Part shown: positions 8,802-16,401 of the stretch, one piece after another
How the letters are laid out: each line of letters begins with the position of its first letter
How positions within the stretch are numbered: the first letter of the stretch is position 1
Source of the DNA: Flavobacterium sp. YO12
GTDB taxonomy: Bacteria; Bacteroidota; Bacteroidia; Flavobacteriales; Flavobacteriaceae
Reading direction: 5' to 3'
DNA length: 64,000 nucleotides
Assembly (NCBI RefSeq): GCF_004119495.1
Contig: NZ_NRQU01000001.1
Location: 1-64,000, forward strand
Notes under the pieces: generated by a model
What the model saw: only the letters and a program-made list of their open reading frames with translations
What the model was told of the DNA's origin: nothing
Database searches by the model: none
Made by a program: the position numbers and the translations under genes

Positions 8802-10493
8802 TTATCTAATTAATTTTCTATATTTCAAACGTTTTGGAGTTAAATCACCACCAAGACGTTTCTTTTTGTTTTCTTCATAATCAGAGAAACTTCCTTCGAA
8901 GAAATAAACTTCAGAATCCCCTTCAAAAGCTAAGATGTGTGTACAAATTCTATCTAAGAACCATCTGTCGTGAGAAATAATTACCGCACAACCCGCAAAA
9001 TTCTCTAAACCTTCTTCAAGAGCACGAAGTGTATTTACATCCAAGTCATTCGTTGGCTCATCCAGTAAAAGTACGTTTCCTTCTTCTTTTAAAGTCATTG
9101 CTAAGTGTAAACGGTTACGCTCACCACCTGATAACATTGAAACTTTTTTGTTTTGCTCACCGCCGCCAAAATTGAAACGAGATAAATAAGCTCTTGAATT
9201 TACTTGTTTTCCTCCCATCATAATCAACTCCTGACCATCAGCAAAGTTTTCCCAAATAGATTTATTCGGATCGATGTTTGAGTGAGATTGATCTACGTAA
9301 GCGATTTTTACAGTATCTCCAACAGAAAATTCCCCGCTGTCTGTAGCTTGTTCTCCCATAATCATTTTGAAAATAGTCGATTTACCAGCACCGTTTGGCC
9401 CAATAATTCCAACAATACCAGCTTGCGGCAAAGTAAAATTCAAATTATCGTATAATAATTTATCTCCAAAAGCTTTGGCAACATTCTTGGCTTCGATAAC
9501 ATTTGTACCTAAACGAGGTCCATTTGGAATGTAGATTTCCAAGTTTTCGTCCAATTGTTTTTGGTCTTCATTCAATAATTTATCGTAATTCTGTAAACGC
9601 GCTTTTTGTTTGGTTTGTCGTCCTTTTGCTCCTTGACGAACCCATTCTAACTCACGCTCTAACGTTTTTCTGCGTTTTGAAGCTACTTTTTCTTCTTGAG
9701 CCATACGGTTTGATTTTTGATCTAACCAAGAAGAGTAATTTCCTTTCCACGGAATACCTTCTCCTCTATCCAACTCAAGAATCCATCCAGCAACATTATC
9801 AAGGAAATAACGGTCGTGCGTTACAGCAATAACAGTTCCTGAATATTGTGCTAAATGCTGCTCTAACCAAAGTACAGACTCAGCATCAAGGTGGTTGGTA
9901 GGCTCATCTAAAAGCAATACATCTGGCTGCTGCAACAACAAACGACATAAAGCTACACGACGACGCTCTCCTCCTGAAAGGTTTTTAATAGGCGTATCAC
10001 CTTCCGGCGTACGTAACGCATCCATTGCGATTTCTAATTTAGTATCGATTTCCCAAGCACCTAGAGCATCAATTTTGTCTTGTAAAGCTGCCTGACGATC
10101 CATCAATTTATCCATTTTATCAGGATCTGAATAGTTTTCTTCAAGACCGAATAGATCATTAATTTGATTGTATTCTTCTAAAACTGCCATCGTTTCTGCA
10201 GCACCTTCACGAACAATTTCGATTACCGTTTTAGAATCGTCAAGAATTGGCTCCTGCTCTAAATAACCTACAGTATAACCTGGCTGAAAAACAACGTCAC
10301 CTTGATAATTCTTATCAACTCCCGCAATAATTTTTAAAAGAGAAGATTTTCCAGAACCATTAAGACCCAAAATACCAATTTTAGCTCCGTAAAAGAAACT
10401 TAAATATATATTTTTAAGCACTGGCTTGTCTGCTCCCTGATAGGTTTTACTCAATTTTTGCATTGAGAAAATTACTTTCTTATCGTCTGACAT
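8802..10493 (-). CDS. ettA: Energy-dependent translational throttle protein EttA (ABC-F)
   Basis: The 563-residue protein has two ABC ATPase domains and no membrane segment. The first Walker A is GLNGSGKS (43-50), with signature LSGGE and Walker B LLLDEPTNHLD. The second has GPNGAGKS, LSGGERN and LLLDEPTND. Between them is the basic linker RRKTLERELEWVRQGAKGRQ, the ABC-F arm that reaches the ribosomal P-site tRNA. Length and both domains match EttA, which gates the first steps of elongation according to the ATP/ADP ratio. It is on the same strand as the small membrane gene and holA upstream of it. Confidence 0.92.
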   Translation of the reverse strand: MSDDKKVIFSMQKLSKTYQGADKPVLKNIYLSFFYGAKIGILGLNGSGKSSLLKIIAGVDKNYQGDVVFQPGYTVGYLEQEPILDDSKTVIEIVREGAAETMAVLEEYNQINDLFGLEENYSDPDKMDKLMDRQAALQDKIDALGAWEIDTKLEIAMDALRTPEGDTPIKNLSGGERRRVALCRLLLQQPDVLLLDEPTNHLDAESVLWLEQHLAQYSGTVIAVTHDRYFLDNVAGWILELDRGEGIPWKGNYSSWLDQKSNRMAQEEKVASKRRKTLERELEWVRQGAKGRQTKQKARLQNYDKLLNEDQKQLDENLEIYIPNGPRLGTNVIEAKNVAKAFGDKLLYDNLNFTLPQAGIVGIIGPNGAGKSTIFKMIMGEQATDSGEFSVGDTVKIAYVDQSHSNIDPNKSIWENFADGQELIMMGGKQVNSRAYLSRFNFGGGEQNKKVSMLSGGERNRLHLAMTLKEEGNVLLLDEPTNDLDVNTLRALEEGLENFAGCAVIISHDRWFLDRICTHILAFEGDSEVYFFEGSFSDYEENKKKRLGGDLTPKRLKYRKLIR

Positions 10494-10559
10494 TCTATTT
10501 ATTTTTAATTATTGATTTTCTATTGATTTTATGCCATAGTTTTATTTGGCAAACTTAAT

Positions 10560-10742
10560 CTAAACTCTACCTTTTAATGCATTAAAAACCCAAGCATTGG
10601 CAAAAAAACCAACACCTGCTGCAGCAAATCCCCAGCCAGAAACATCTCTGTATCTAAAAGCTCCGAGACCTATAAGCAACAATCCCATAAGTACCATTAT
10701 AAAAGTAGCCCATCCTAAAACGGTATTTTTATTCATTCCCAT
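10560..10742 (-). CDS. Small two-TM membrane protein (CAL67264-type)
   Basis: A 60-residue protein with two hydrophobic helices separated by a short FRYRDVSGWG turn. The first helix begins NTVLGWATFIMVLMG and the end is NAWVFNALKGRV. This resembles a small family conserved in Flavobacteriia known to me as CAL67264 family; no function is known. The ATG at 10,742 or the one two codons later both work. It lies between holA and ettA on the same strand. Confidence 0.7.
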   Translation of the reverse strand: MGMNKNTVLGWATFIMVLMGLLLIGLGAFRYRDVSGWGFAAAGVGFFANAWVFNALKGRV

Positions 10743-10808
10743 AATTGTGTAATTATTATTTTAAGTAGTATTTTTTTTAGAAAGGCAAATATCGTGAATT
10801 TTAACGGC

Positions 10809-11813
10809 TTAATTAAATATTTTATACAGCATTTCTTTTAGCAAATCTGACTGTGGTAAAGCATTCGCTCCAACTCCTTTACTTTTCACATCAATATCAC
10901 GCAATGCACCAACAATTTGACTTACTTTTCTCATTGGATAATTTTTCACAGCCAAATCATATTCCTTTAAAAAATAAGGATTTACACCAATCGCCGCAGC
11001 AACATTCTTAGGATTTTTATCTTTAAGACCGTGATATTTTAAAAGCTGAATAAAAAATCCAAAAACCAATCCTGTGGTCATAACCAATGGATATTCTTTT
11101 GGATTATGTGCAAAATTTTCGGCAATTTTATAGGCTTTTAACTGATTGCGTTCTCCAATGGCTTTTCGAAGTTCAAAAACATTATAATCTTTACTAAAAC
11201 CAATATTCTCTTCAATATGTTGAGGCGTAATCATAGTTCCTTGCGGCAAAATAATCTGCAGTTTTTCTAACTCGTTATTGATTTTACTCAAATCGGTTCC
11301 TAAAAACTCAACAAGCATTGCATTTGCCTTTGGATCAATAGTGTATTTTTTCCCCGCAAGAATACGTTTTATCCAATCTCCAACTTGATTTTCGTATAAT
11401 TTTTTACTCTCGAAAACAATTCCGTTTTGAGCTAAAAGTTTAGTCACTTTTTTTCGCTTATCTAGAGTTTTGTACTTATAACAAAAAACCAAAACCGTAG
11501 TTTCCATCGGATTATTAACATACGATTCTATTTTATCTATTGTTCTTGATAAATCCTGCGCTTCTTTTACAATAACAACCTGACGATCAGCCATCATAGG
11601 ATAGCGCTTGGCCGTTGAAACAATATCTTCTACAGAAACATCTCTTCCGTATAAAACAGTTTGATTAAATCCTCTTTCCTCTTCAGCCAGTACATTTTGT
11701 TCTATATATTCAGACAGCTTATCTATATAATAAGGTTCTTCACCCATTAAAAAGTAAATAGGTTTTATATTTCCTGCCTTGATATCATTAACAATTTTTA
11801 CAACTTCGTCCAT
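10809..11813 (-). CDS. holA: DNA polymerase III delta subunit
   Basis: This 334-residue protein is the delta subunit of the clamp loader, which opens the beta clamp. The opening KAGNIKPIYFLMGEEPYYIDKL is the conserved start of bacterial HolA, followed by the degenerate AAA+ fold (no functional Walker A, as expected for delta), the linker with DLSKINNELEKL, and the C-terminal helical collar domain ending SDLLKEMLYKIF. Length is normal. It is divergent from the HsdR_N-type gene at 11,914, an arrangement common in flavobacteria. Confidence 0.9.
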   Translation of the reverse strand: MDEVVKIVNDIKAGNIKPIYFLMGEEPYYIDKLSEYIEQNVLAEEERGFNQTVLYGRDVSVEDIVSTAKRYPMMADRQVVIVKEAQDLSRTIDKIESYVNNPMETTVLVFCYKYKTLDKRKKVTKLLAQNGIVFESKKLYENQVGDWIKRILAGKKYTIDPKANAMLVEFLGTDLSKINNELEKLQIILPQGTMITPQHIEENIGFSKDYNVFELRKAIGERNQLKAYKIAENFAHNPKEYPLVMTTGLVFGFFIQLLKYHGLKDKNPKNVAAAIGVNPYFLKEYDLAVKNYPMRKVSQIVGALRDIDVKSKGVGANALPQSDLLKEMLYKIFN

Positions 11814-11826
11814 TAAATTTAGTTTT

Positions 11827-11900
11827 CAGTGTTCAGTATTGAGTATTCAGTTTAATTCAAATAAATAATTGACTAATTTTCAAATTGACTAATTTTCAAA
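11827..11900 (+). repeat. Short-period and 16-bp tandem repeats ahead of the HsdR_N gene
   Basis: Two repeats lie side by side. At 11,827-11,854 a cagt/gagt unit recurs every 7 bases (11,827, 11,834, 11,841, 11,848). At 11,869-11,884 the 16 bases ttgactaattttcaaa are followed directly by an identical copy at 11,885-11,900. The second array ends two bases before the -7 box at 11,902, so copy number could alter the promoter. Confidence 0.8.
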
Positions 11901-11901
11901 T

Positions 11902-11909
11902 TATATTTG
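11902..11909 (+). promoter_or_regulatory. -7 box (TAtaTTTG) almost touching the start codon
   Basis: TATATTTG ends only 4 bases before the ATG at 11,914. Transcription normally starts a few bases after this box, so the message would have almost no leader. The tandem repeat directly upstream supplies a TTG at 11,885, 14 bases from the box, which is shorter than usual. Confidence 0.5.
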
Positions 11910-11913
11910 CCTT

Positions 11914-12360
11914 ATGTTAAAGCTAAATTTCCCTTCTTATACTTTCCGATTCAAAAATAGCGAAAATAAAGTGTCTATTTTTGATGAAATCAGGAAAAAA
12001 TTTATCATTCTTACTCCAGAAGAATGGGTTCGTCAGCATGTAGTTCATTATTTAATGAACGAGAAAAAATATCCTAAATCGCTTATAAACGTAGAGAAAG
12101 TTTTAACAGTCAATGGTTTGCGAAAAAGATATGATGTGGTTGTTTTTAATTCAGACGGCACTATACATATATTAGTAGAGTGCAAAGCTCCAGAGGTTAA
12201 GATATCGCAAACAACTTTTGATCAAATTGCACGTTACAATATGACAATGCAGGCACGGTTTTTGAATGTAACAAACGGACTGAGTCATTTTTATTGTCAA
12301 ATGGATTTTGAAAATGAAAAATATCAGTTTTTAAGAGGCCTGCCAAATTACGGCGAATAA
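11914..12360 (+). CDS. HsdR N-terminal-like PD-(D/E)xK nuclease-fold protein
   Basis: A 148-residue stand-alone protein related to the N-terminal domain of type I restriction R subunits. The nuclease core is visible: an aspartate in RKRYDVVVF and the ECK of HILVECKAP form the D...ExK site, preceded by a helix with EEWVRQHVVHYL. It lacks any helicase or methylase part, and no hsdM/hsdS genes are near, so it is not a restriction system by itself. Its steady position beside holA suggests a housekeeping DNA role, but that is inference. The glycosyltransferase gene begins 29 bases downstream on the same strand. Confidence 0.8.
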   Translation: MLKLNFPSYTFRFKNSENKVSIFDEIRKKFIILTPEEWVRQHVVHYLMNEKKYPKSLINVEKVLTVNGLRKRYDVVVFNSDGTIHILVECKAPEVKISQTTFDQIARYNMTMQARFLNVTNGLSHFYCQMDFENEKYQFLRGLPNYGE

Positions 12361-12389
12361 AATAATATTAAAATAAATAAAAATTACTT

Positions 12390-13409
12390 TTGGATAAAAT
12401 AGCTGTTGTCATTTTAAACTGGAACGGAGTAAAATTGTTAGAGCAATTTTTACCGTCTGTTTTACAGTATTCAGAAGAGGCCACCATATATGTAGCAGAT
12501 AATGCTTCGACGGATGATTCTATTGATTTCGTAAAGAAAAATTTCCCAACTATACAGATTGTACAAAATAATGGCAACCATGGTTTTGCAAAGGGTTACA
12601 ACGATGCACTTCAGCATATCGATGCAGAAATTTATGCATTAGTAAATTCTGATATTGAAGTAACCAAAAATTGGCTCCAGCCTATTATTGAGACTTTTGA
12701 AAAAGAAAAACAAACAGCCATAATTCAGCCGAAAATTCTTGATTTCAAGAACAAAGAATACTTTGAATATGCTGGAGCAGCTGGAGGTTTTATTGATAAA
12801 TATGGTTTTCCATTTTGCAGAGGAAGGATTTTTGACACCATAGAAAAAGACAATGGTCAATACGATGACAATTGCGAATTATTTTGGGCTTCAGGCGCTT
12901 GCTTTTTTATTAGAAAGAAAGTATATCATGAATTAGGCGGTTTTGACGAGACCTTTTTTGCACATCAAGAAGAAATTGATTTGTGCTGGCGTGCCGCAAA
13001 TGAAGGGCATATAATAAAGTACAATTCAAAATCTGTAGTGTATCATGTTGGCGGCGCTACATTACAACAAGGAAATCCGAAGAAAACTTTTTTAAACTTT
13101 AGAAACTCTCTATTAATGCTGGTTAAAAACCTACCTAAAAAAGGATTGTTTTTTGTGATTTTCTTTAGAATGGTTTTAGACGGAATTGCGGGTATCCGTT
13201 TTCTTACACAAGGCAAGTTCAAACATACTTTCGCCATTGTAAAAGCACATTTTTCATTTTATTGCATATCTTTAAAGTATCTAAAACACCGCAAGGATTT
13301 TCAAATACAACAATACTATACCGTAAAAAGTATCGTTTACTTGTATTACATAAAGAAATTACTGGTTTTTAAAGAAATCTTTAACAGTAATCAAAATATT
13401 AAAAACTAA
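12390..13409 (+). CDS. Family 2 glycosyltransferase
   Basis: A 339-residue GT2 (GT-A fold) enzyme that moves a sugar from a nucleotide donor. AVVILNWNG opens the first strand, YVADNASTDDS binds the nucleotide, ALVNSDIEV carries the metal-binding aspartate, and ASGACFFIRKKVYHELGGFDETFF and EIDLCWRA are the acceptor-side motifs seen in rhamnosyltransferase-like members. The C-terminus has a hydrophobic segment and may touch the membrane. The only start that keeps the conserved opening is TTG at 12,390, a rare start codon. It probably contributes to surface polysaccharide, but the sugar is not predictable and no other glycan genes are adjacent. Confidence 0.85.
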   Translation: MDKIAVVILNWNGVKLLEQFLPSVLQYSEEATIYVADNASTDDSIDFVKKNFPTIQIVQNNGNHGFAKGYNDALQHIDAEIYALVNSDIEVTKNWLQPIIETFEKEKQTAIIQPKILDFKNKEYFEYAGAAGGFIDKYGFPFCRGRIFDTIEKDNGQYDDNCELFWASGACFFIRKKVYHELGGFDETFFAHQEEIDLCWRAANEGHIIKYNSKSVVYHVGGATLQQGNPKKTFLNFRNSLLMLVKNLPKKGLFFVIFFRMVLDGIAGIRFLTQGKFKHTFAIVKAHFSFYCISLKYLKHRKDFQIQQYYTVKSIVYLYYIKKLLVFKEIFNSNQNIKN

Positions 13410-13414
13410 ATTTG
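13407..13414 (+). promoter_or_regulatory. -7 box (TAaaTTTG) for the OmpA lipoprotein gene
   Basis: TAAATTTG overlaps the stop codon of the glycosyltransferase gene and lies 29 bases before the ATG at 13,444. It would give the OmpA-family gene its own promoter. No good TTG is seen upstream. Confidence 0.5.
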
Positions 13415-13443
13415 TAATCAACGTTTAATTAAATATAATACCT

Positions 13444-14277
13444 ATGAGAAAAATAGTTATCGCACTATCAGTATTAATGGCCTTAACTTCGTGTGTATCG
13501 AAAAAGCAATACGCAGCATTAGAAGCTAAGAACAAAGAAACTCAAGACTTACTAAACTCTTGTACTGTTAAGTTAAATTCTTGCCTAGAAGAAAAAGCAG
13601 CATTAGCAGCTACAGCTGAAAGCTATAAACAACACAATCAAGACTTAATCAGTACTTCTAAAGACTTAACTGTTTTAACTACTAAAGGAGCTGAAAACCT
13701 TGAAAAATCTTTAGAAAGCTTGAAAGAAAAAGACTTAAAAATCTCTAGACTTCAAGATGCACTTACTAAAAAAGACAGTGTAACTTTAGCTTTAGTTACA
13801 AGCTTGAAAGGTGCTGTTGGAATCAATGATCCAGATATCGAAATTAATGTAGAAAAAGGAGTTGTATTTATTTCTATCGCTGACAAATTGTTATTTAAAA
13901 GCGGAAGCTACGACGTAACTGACAAAGCAAAAACTGTTTTGGCTAAAGTTGCAAAAGTAGTAAACGACAAACCTGATTTTGAATGTATGGTTGAAGGTCA
14001 CACAGATAATGTACCATACAAAAGCAACGGAATTTTGTTAGACAACTGGGATTTAAGTGTTAAACGTTCAACTTCTATTGTACGTGTATTAACAAATGAC
14101 CTTGGTGTTAACCCTGCAAAATTAATTGCTGCTGGTAGAAGTTCTTATATTCCTTTAGTATCTAATGATACTCCAGATGACAGAGCTCGTAACAGAAGAA
14201 CTCGTATTGTTGTTATGCCAAAAATCGATCAGTTCTACGACATGATTGAAAAAGAAATGAAAAAGCAAGCAAAATAA
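13444..14277 (+). CDS. OmpA family peptidoglycan-binding lipoprotein
   Basis: This 277-residue protein has a lipoprotein signal ending LTSC with the lipidated cysteine at residue 17. A coiled-coil stretch (about 20-115, rich in K, E, L) follows, and then an OmpA C-terminal domain with VEGHTDNVPY and the two arginine-rich ends NRRTRIVV that contact diaminopimelate in peptidoglycan. It most likely ties the outer membrane to the wall. It has its own promoter box and a perfect terminator, so it forms a single-gene unit. Confidence 0.88.
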   Translation: MRKIVIALSVLMALTSCVSKKQYAALEAKNKETQDLLNSCTVKLNSCLEEKAALAATAESYKQHNQDLISTSKDLTVLTTKGAENLEKSLESLKEKDLKISRLQDALTKKDSVTLALVTSLKGAVGINDPDIEINVEKGVVFISIADKLLFKSGSYDVTDKAKTVLAKVAKVVNDKPDFECMVEGHTDNVPYKSNGILLDNWDLSVKRSTSIVRVLTNDLGVNPAKLIAAGRSSYIPLVSNDTPDDRARNRRTRIVVMPKIDQFYDMIEKEMKKQAK

Positions 14278-14305
14278 TTTAAAGTAACATACTTTATTAT
14301 ACAGA

Positions 14306-14331
14306 AAAAGCAGGTCAATTGACCTGCTTTT
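14306..14331 (+). terminator. Terminator after the OmpA lipoprotein gene
   Basis: aaaagcaggtc (14,306-14,316) pairs perfectly with gacctgctttt (14,321-14,331) around a 4-base loop, 29 bases after the stop codon. The 190 bases from here to the next gene are AT-rich and contain one further weak inverted repeat (taactaact / agttagtta), with no gene. Confidence 0.9.
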
Positions 14332-14520
14332 ATGTATCCCTAATTTTTTTAATAACCAATTAAATATAAATCAAGAATAGCATTATTTTTAAATTAACTA
14401 ACTAAATTATAACTTTATTAAAGTTAGTTATTTATTTTAAACTTTTATAGTATTTAAGTTTTTTTTTACAAATACCCCTCTTCACATTTCTTTGCACAAG
14501 ATAATAAAAAAATATAAAAC

Positions 14521-15558
14521 TTATTTCATACCATAATTTAAAGGCAGCATATCTCCCACTTTTTTCTCAGAGATTTTTCCTGAAAACAATATGCTTTCAA
14601 TATTAGAATTGTTTCCATACTTATAAATATAAAAACTATCAGTTTGAAAAGTAATCTTAGATTCTTCATGTCTATCGTAAGCAATATTATAAGAAGCTAC
14701 AACATCTTTTAAATTATCGATTTTAACTTCACCTTTTGGCTGCGGAAGTATTTCTACTTTTACATAATCTTCTTCTTCAATGATTTTAAATCTTTTAAGT
14801 GGATCGACACTGTGATCATCATTCAACAAAATAAACTTTTTGATTCCCCACTCTTTTTTAGCGAAGTTTCTAAAAAACTGAATTTGCGATCCTTGAAATG
14901 TCTTCTCTCTTCGTTCTAAAACTGCAACCGAGTTATCAATTTCTTCAAATTTACTTACTCCGCCATAAAAATTCTTTATAACATCTTTTGAGTTTATACT
15001 CAATTTATTAAACGCAATTTCAAAGACAACCAACTCAAAATCTATTTTATAGCCTAAAAATGCGTTTACAATAATCAAAGGTTTATTTGAAGACGCAGTA
15101 AAAACTAAATTATCCTTATCGTATTTAAACTGAAGATCATTTTCATTTTGTATTATTGATGATTTTCCATTTGCTGTTTTTCCTAAAAAATACTCTCTGA
15201 ATAATTTTAATTTTTGTGCTCTTGTAAACAATTCATTTTTAGTAATAACAACTTCTTTGAGTTCGTTCTCTGAAACTGTCATAACAACATTCAGCGGCTT
15301 CGAGACATCTAAACCAGTAAGATATTCCGTTTGATATCCCATAGAACTTATTACAACAATATTATTTGCATTAGGTTCGTATTTTATGGCAAAATTTCCA
15401 TTAGCATCAGAAATAGTAGAAATAGTTGTTCCGTCTAAATAAATATTGACACCATCGAGCGGAACATTTTCTTTGTTAGAAACTTTTCCTTTCAGAATGT
15501 TTTGCGAAAACAGAGTAACAGTAAAAAATAAAGAGAAAAGCAAACAAAGGTTTTTCAT
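14521..15558 (-). CDS. Secreted protein with carboxypeptidase-regulatory-like domain
   Basis: The 345-residue product has a signal peptide (about 1-18). It then carries a CarboxypepD_reg-like beta sandwich (about 20-105): LKGKVSNKENVPLDGVNIYLDGT and ISDANGNFAIKY, with VVISSMGYQTEYL closing the domain. The same domain opens many TonB-dependent SusC receptors, but the plug and barrel are absent here. The remaining 240 residues are an uncharacterised beta-rich region with no motif I recognise. It is probably periplasmic or in the outer membrane. The following Sua5/YrdC-type gene upstream is about 80 bases away on the same strand. Confidence 0.78.
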   Translation of the reverse strand: MKNLCLLFSLFFTVTLFSQNILKGKVSNKENVPLDGVNIYLDGTTISTISDANGNFAIKYEPNANNIVVISSMGYQTEYLTGLDVSKPLNVVMTVSENELKEVVITKNELFTRAQKLKLFREYFLGKTANGKSSIIQNENDLQFKYDKDNLVFTASSNKPLIIVNAFLGYKIDFELVVFEIAFNKLSINSKDVIKNFYGGVSKFEEIDNSVAVLERREKTFQGSQIQFFRNFAKKEWGIKKFILLNDDHSVDPLKRFKIIEEEDYVKVEILPQPKGEVKIDNLKDVVASYNIAYDRHEESKITFQTDSFYIYKYGNNSNIESILFSGKISEKKVGDMLPLNYGMK

Positions 15559-15638
15559 AAAACAGAAATGGTTTAGTTAAATTATAAGCTAATTAACCAC
15601 AAAATTTTACAATAACCTAAACAATCAATAAATTACTC

Positions 15639-16259
15639 TTACAAAATATCAATATCTCCTTTTCCTTCTCTGACAATAACCGGCTCATGTTCTGATAAGT
15701 CAATAATAGTTGAGCCTACATTATCTCCATAACCACCATCAATAACCAAGTCTACAATATTTTGCCATTTTTCAAAAATCAACTCAGGATCAGTAGTATA
15801 TTCAATTACATCATCTTCATCTCGAATAGAGGTTGAAACTACAGGATTTCCTAACTGACGAACAATTTCTAAAATAATATTATTATCAGGAACACGAATA
15901 CCAACAGTAGTTTTCTTTTTAAACTCTTTAGGTAAATTATTATTCCCTGGTAAAATAAATGTATAAGGCCCTGGTAAAGCCCTTTTTAGTATTTTAAAAG
16001 TCGATGTATTAATTTGACGTACATAATCTGATAAATTACTTAAATCATGACAGATAAACGAAAAATTTGCTTTCTCTAATTTAACACCTTTAATTTTTGC
16101 AATTTTTTCTAAAGCACGTGAATTTGTAATATCACAACCTAAACCATAAACAGTATCTGTTGGATAAATTACCAAACCTCCATTTTGAAGCACTTTTACA
16201 ACCTTTGCAATCGCAGCTTCACTAGGTTTATCTGGGTATATTTTTATAAATTCTGCCAT
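15639..16259 (-). CDS. L-threonylcarbamoyladenylate synthase family (Sua5/YrdC/YciO)
   Basis: A 206-residue single-domain YrdC protein. VIYPTDTVYGLGCD, the KIKGVKLEKANFSFICHDLS region and ALPGPYTFILPG are the conserved nucleotide and threonine-binding parts. TsaC/Sua5 make threonylcarbamoyl-AMP for the t6A base next to the anticodon of ANN-decoding tRNAs. Sequence details such as KLEKANFSFIC resemble the YciO branch, whose activity is weaker or uncertain, so I give no symbol. A repeat hairpin lies directly upstream. Confidence 0.85.
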   Translation of the reverse strand: MAEFIKIYPDKPSEAAIAKVVKVLQNGGLVIYPTDTVYGLGCDITNSRALEKIAKIKGVKLEKANFSFICHDLSNLSDYVRQINTSTFKILKRALPGPYTFILPGNNNLPKEFKKKTTVGIRVPDNNIILEIVRQLGNPVVSTSIRDEDDVIEYTTDPELIFEKWQNIVDLVIDGGYGDNVGSTIIDLSEHEPVIVREGKGDIDIL

Positions 16260-16308
16260 AGTTTTTGTTTCAAGTTTTTTATTTTATTTTTAACTTTCAG
16301 GTCTCTGC

Positions 16309-16375
16309 TGTCAGGCTGAGCGAAGTCGAAGCCCACGTCCAATTGGAGCGCCCTTCGACTTCGCTCAGGGTGACA
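16309..16375. repeat. Intergenic inverted repeat, GAGCGAAGTCGAAG family
   Basis: The arms are 16,309-16,333 and 16,351-16,375, 25 bases each, complementary except for about three positions; both contain ctgagcgaagtcgaag. The 17-base loop holds ccaattgg. A relative lies at 25,276-25,400. It sits between the YrdC and UvrD genes, both read leftward, and would be transcribed as a hairpin. Confidence 0.85.
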
Positions 16376-16401
16376 AATGTTTTCAAAACTTGAAAATTTA
16401 T

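Noticed and set aside
8802..10493. EttA as an antibiotic-resistance ABC-F protein
   Set aside because: Sequence and length fit the housekeeping EttA branch, and there is no leader attenuation structure or resistance context.
11914..12360. A type I restriction-modification locus
   Set aside because: Only the small nuclease-like domain is present, with no methylase, specificity or helicase genes; its place beside holA indicates a core gene.
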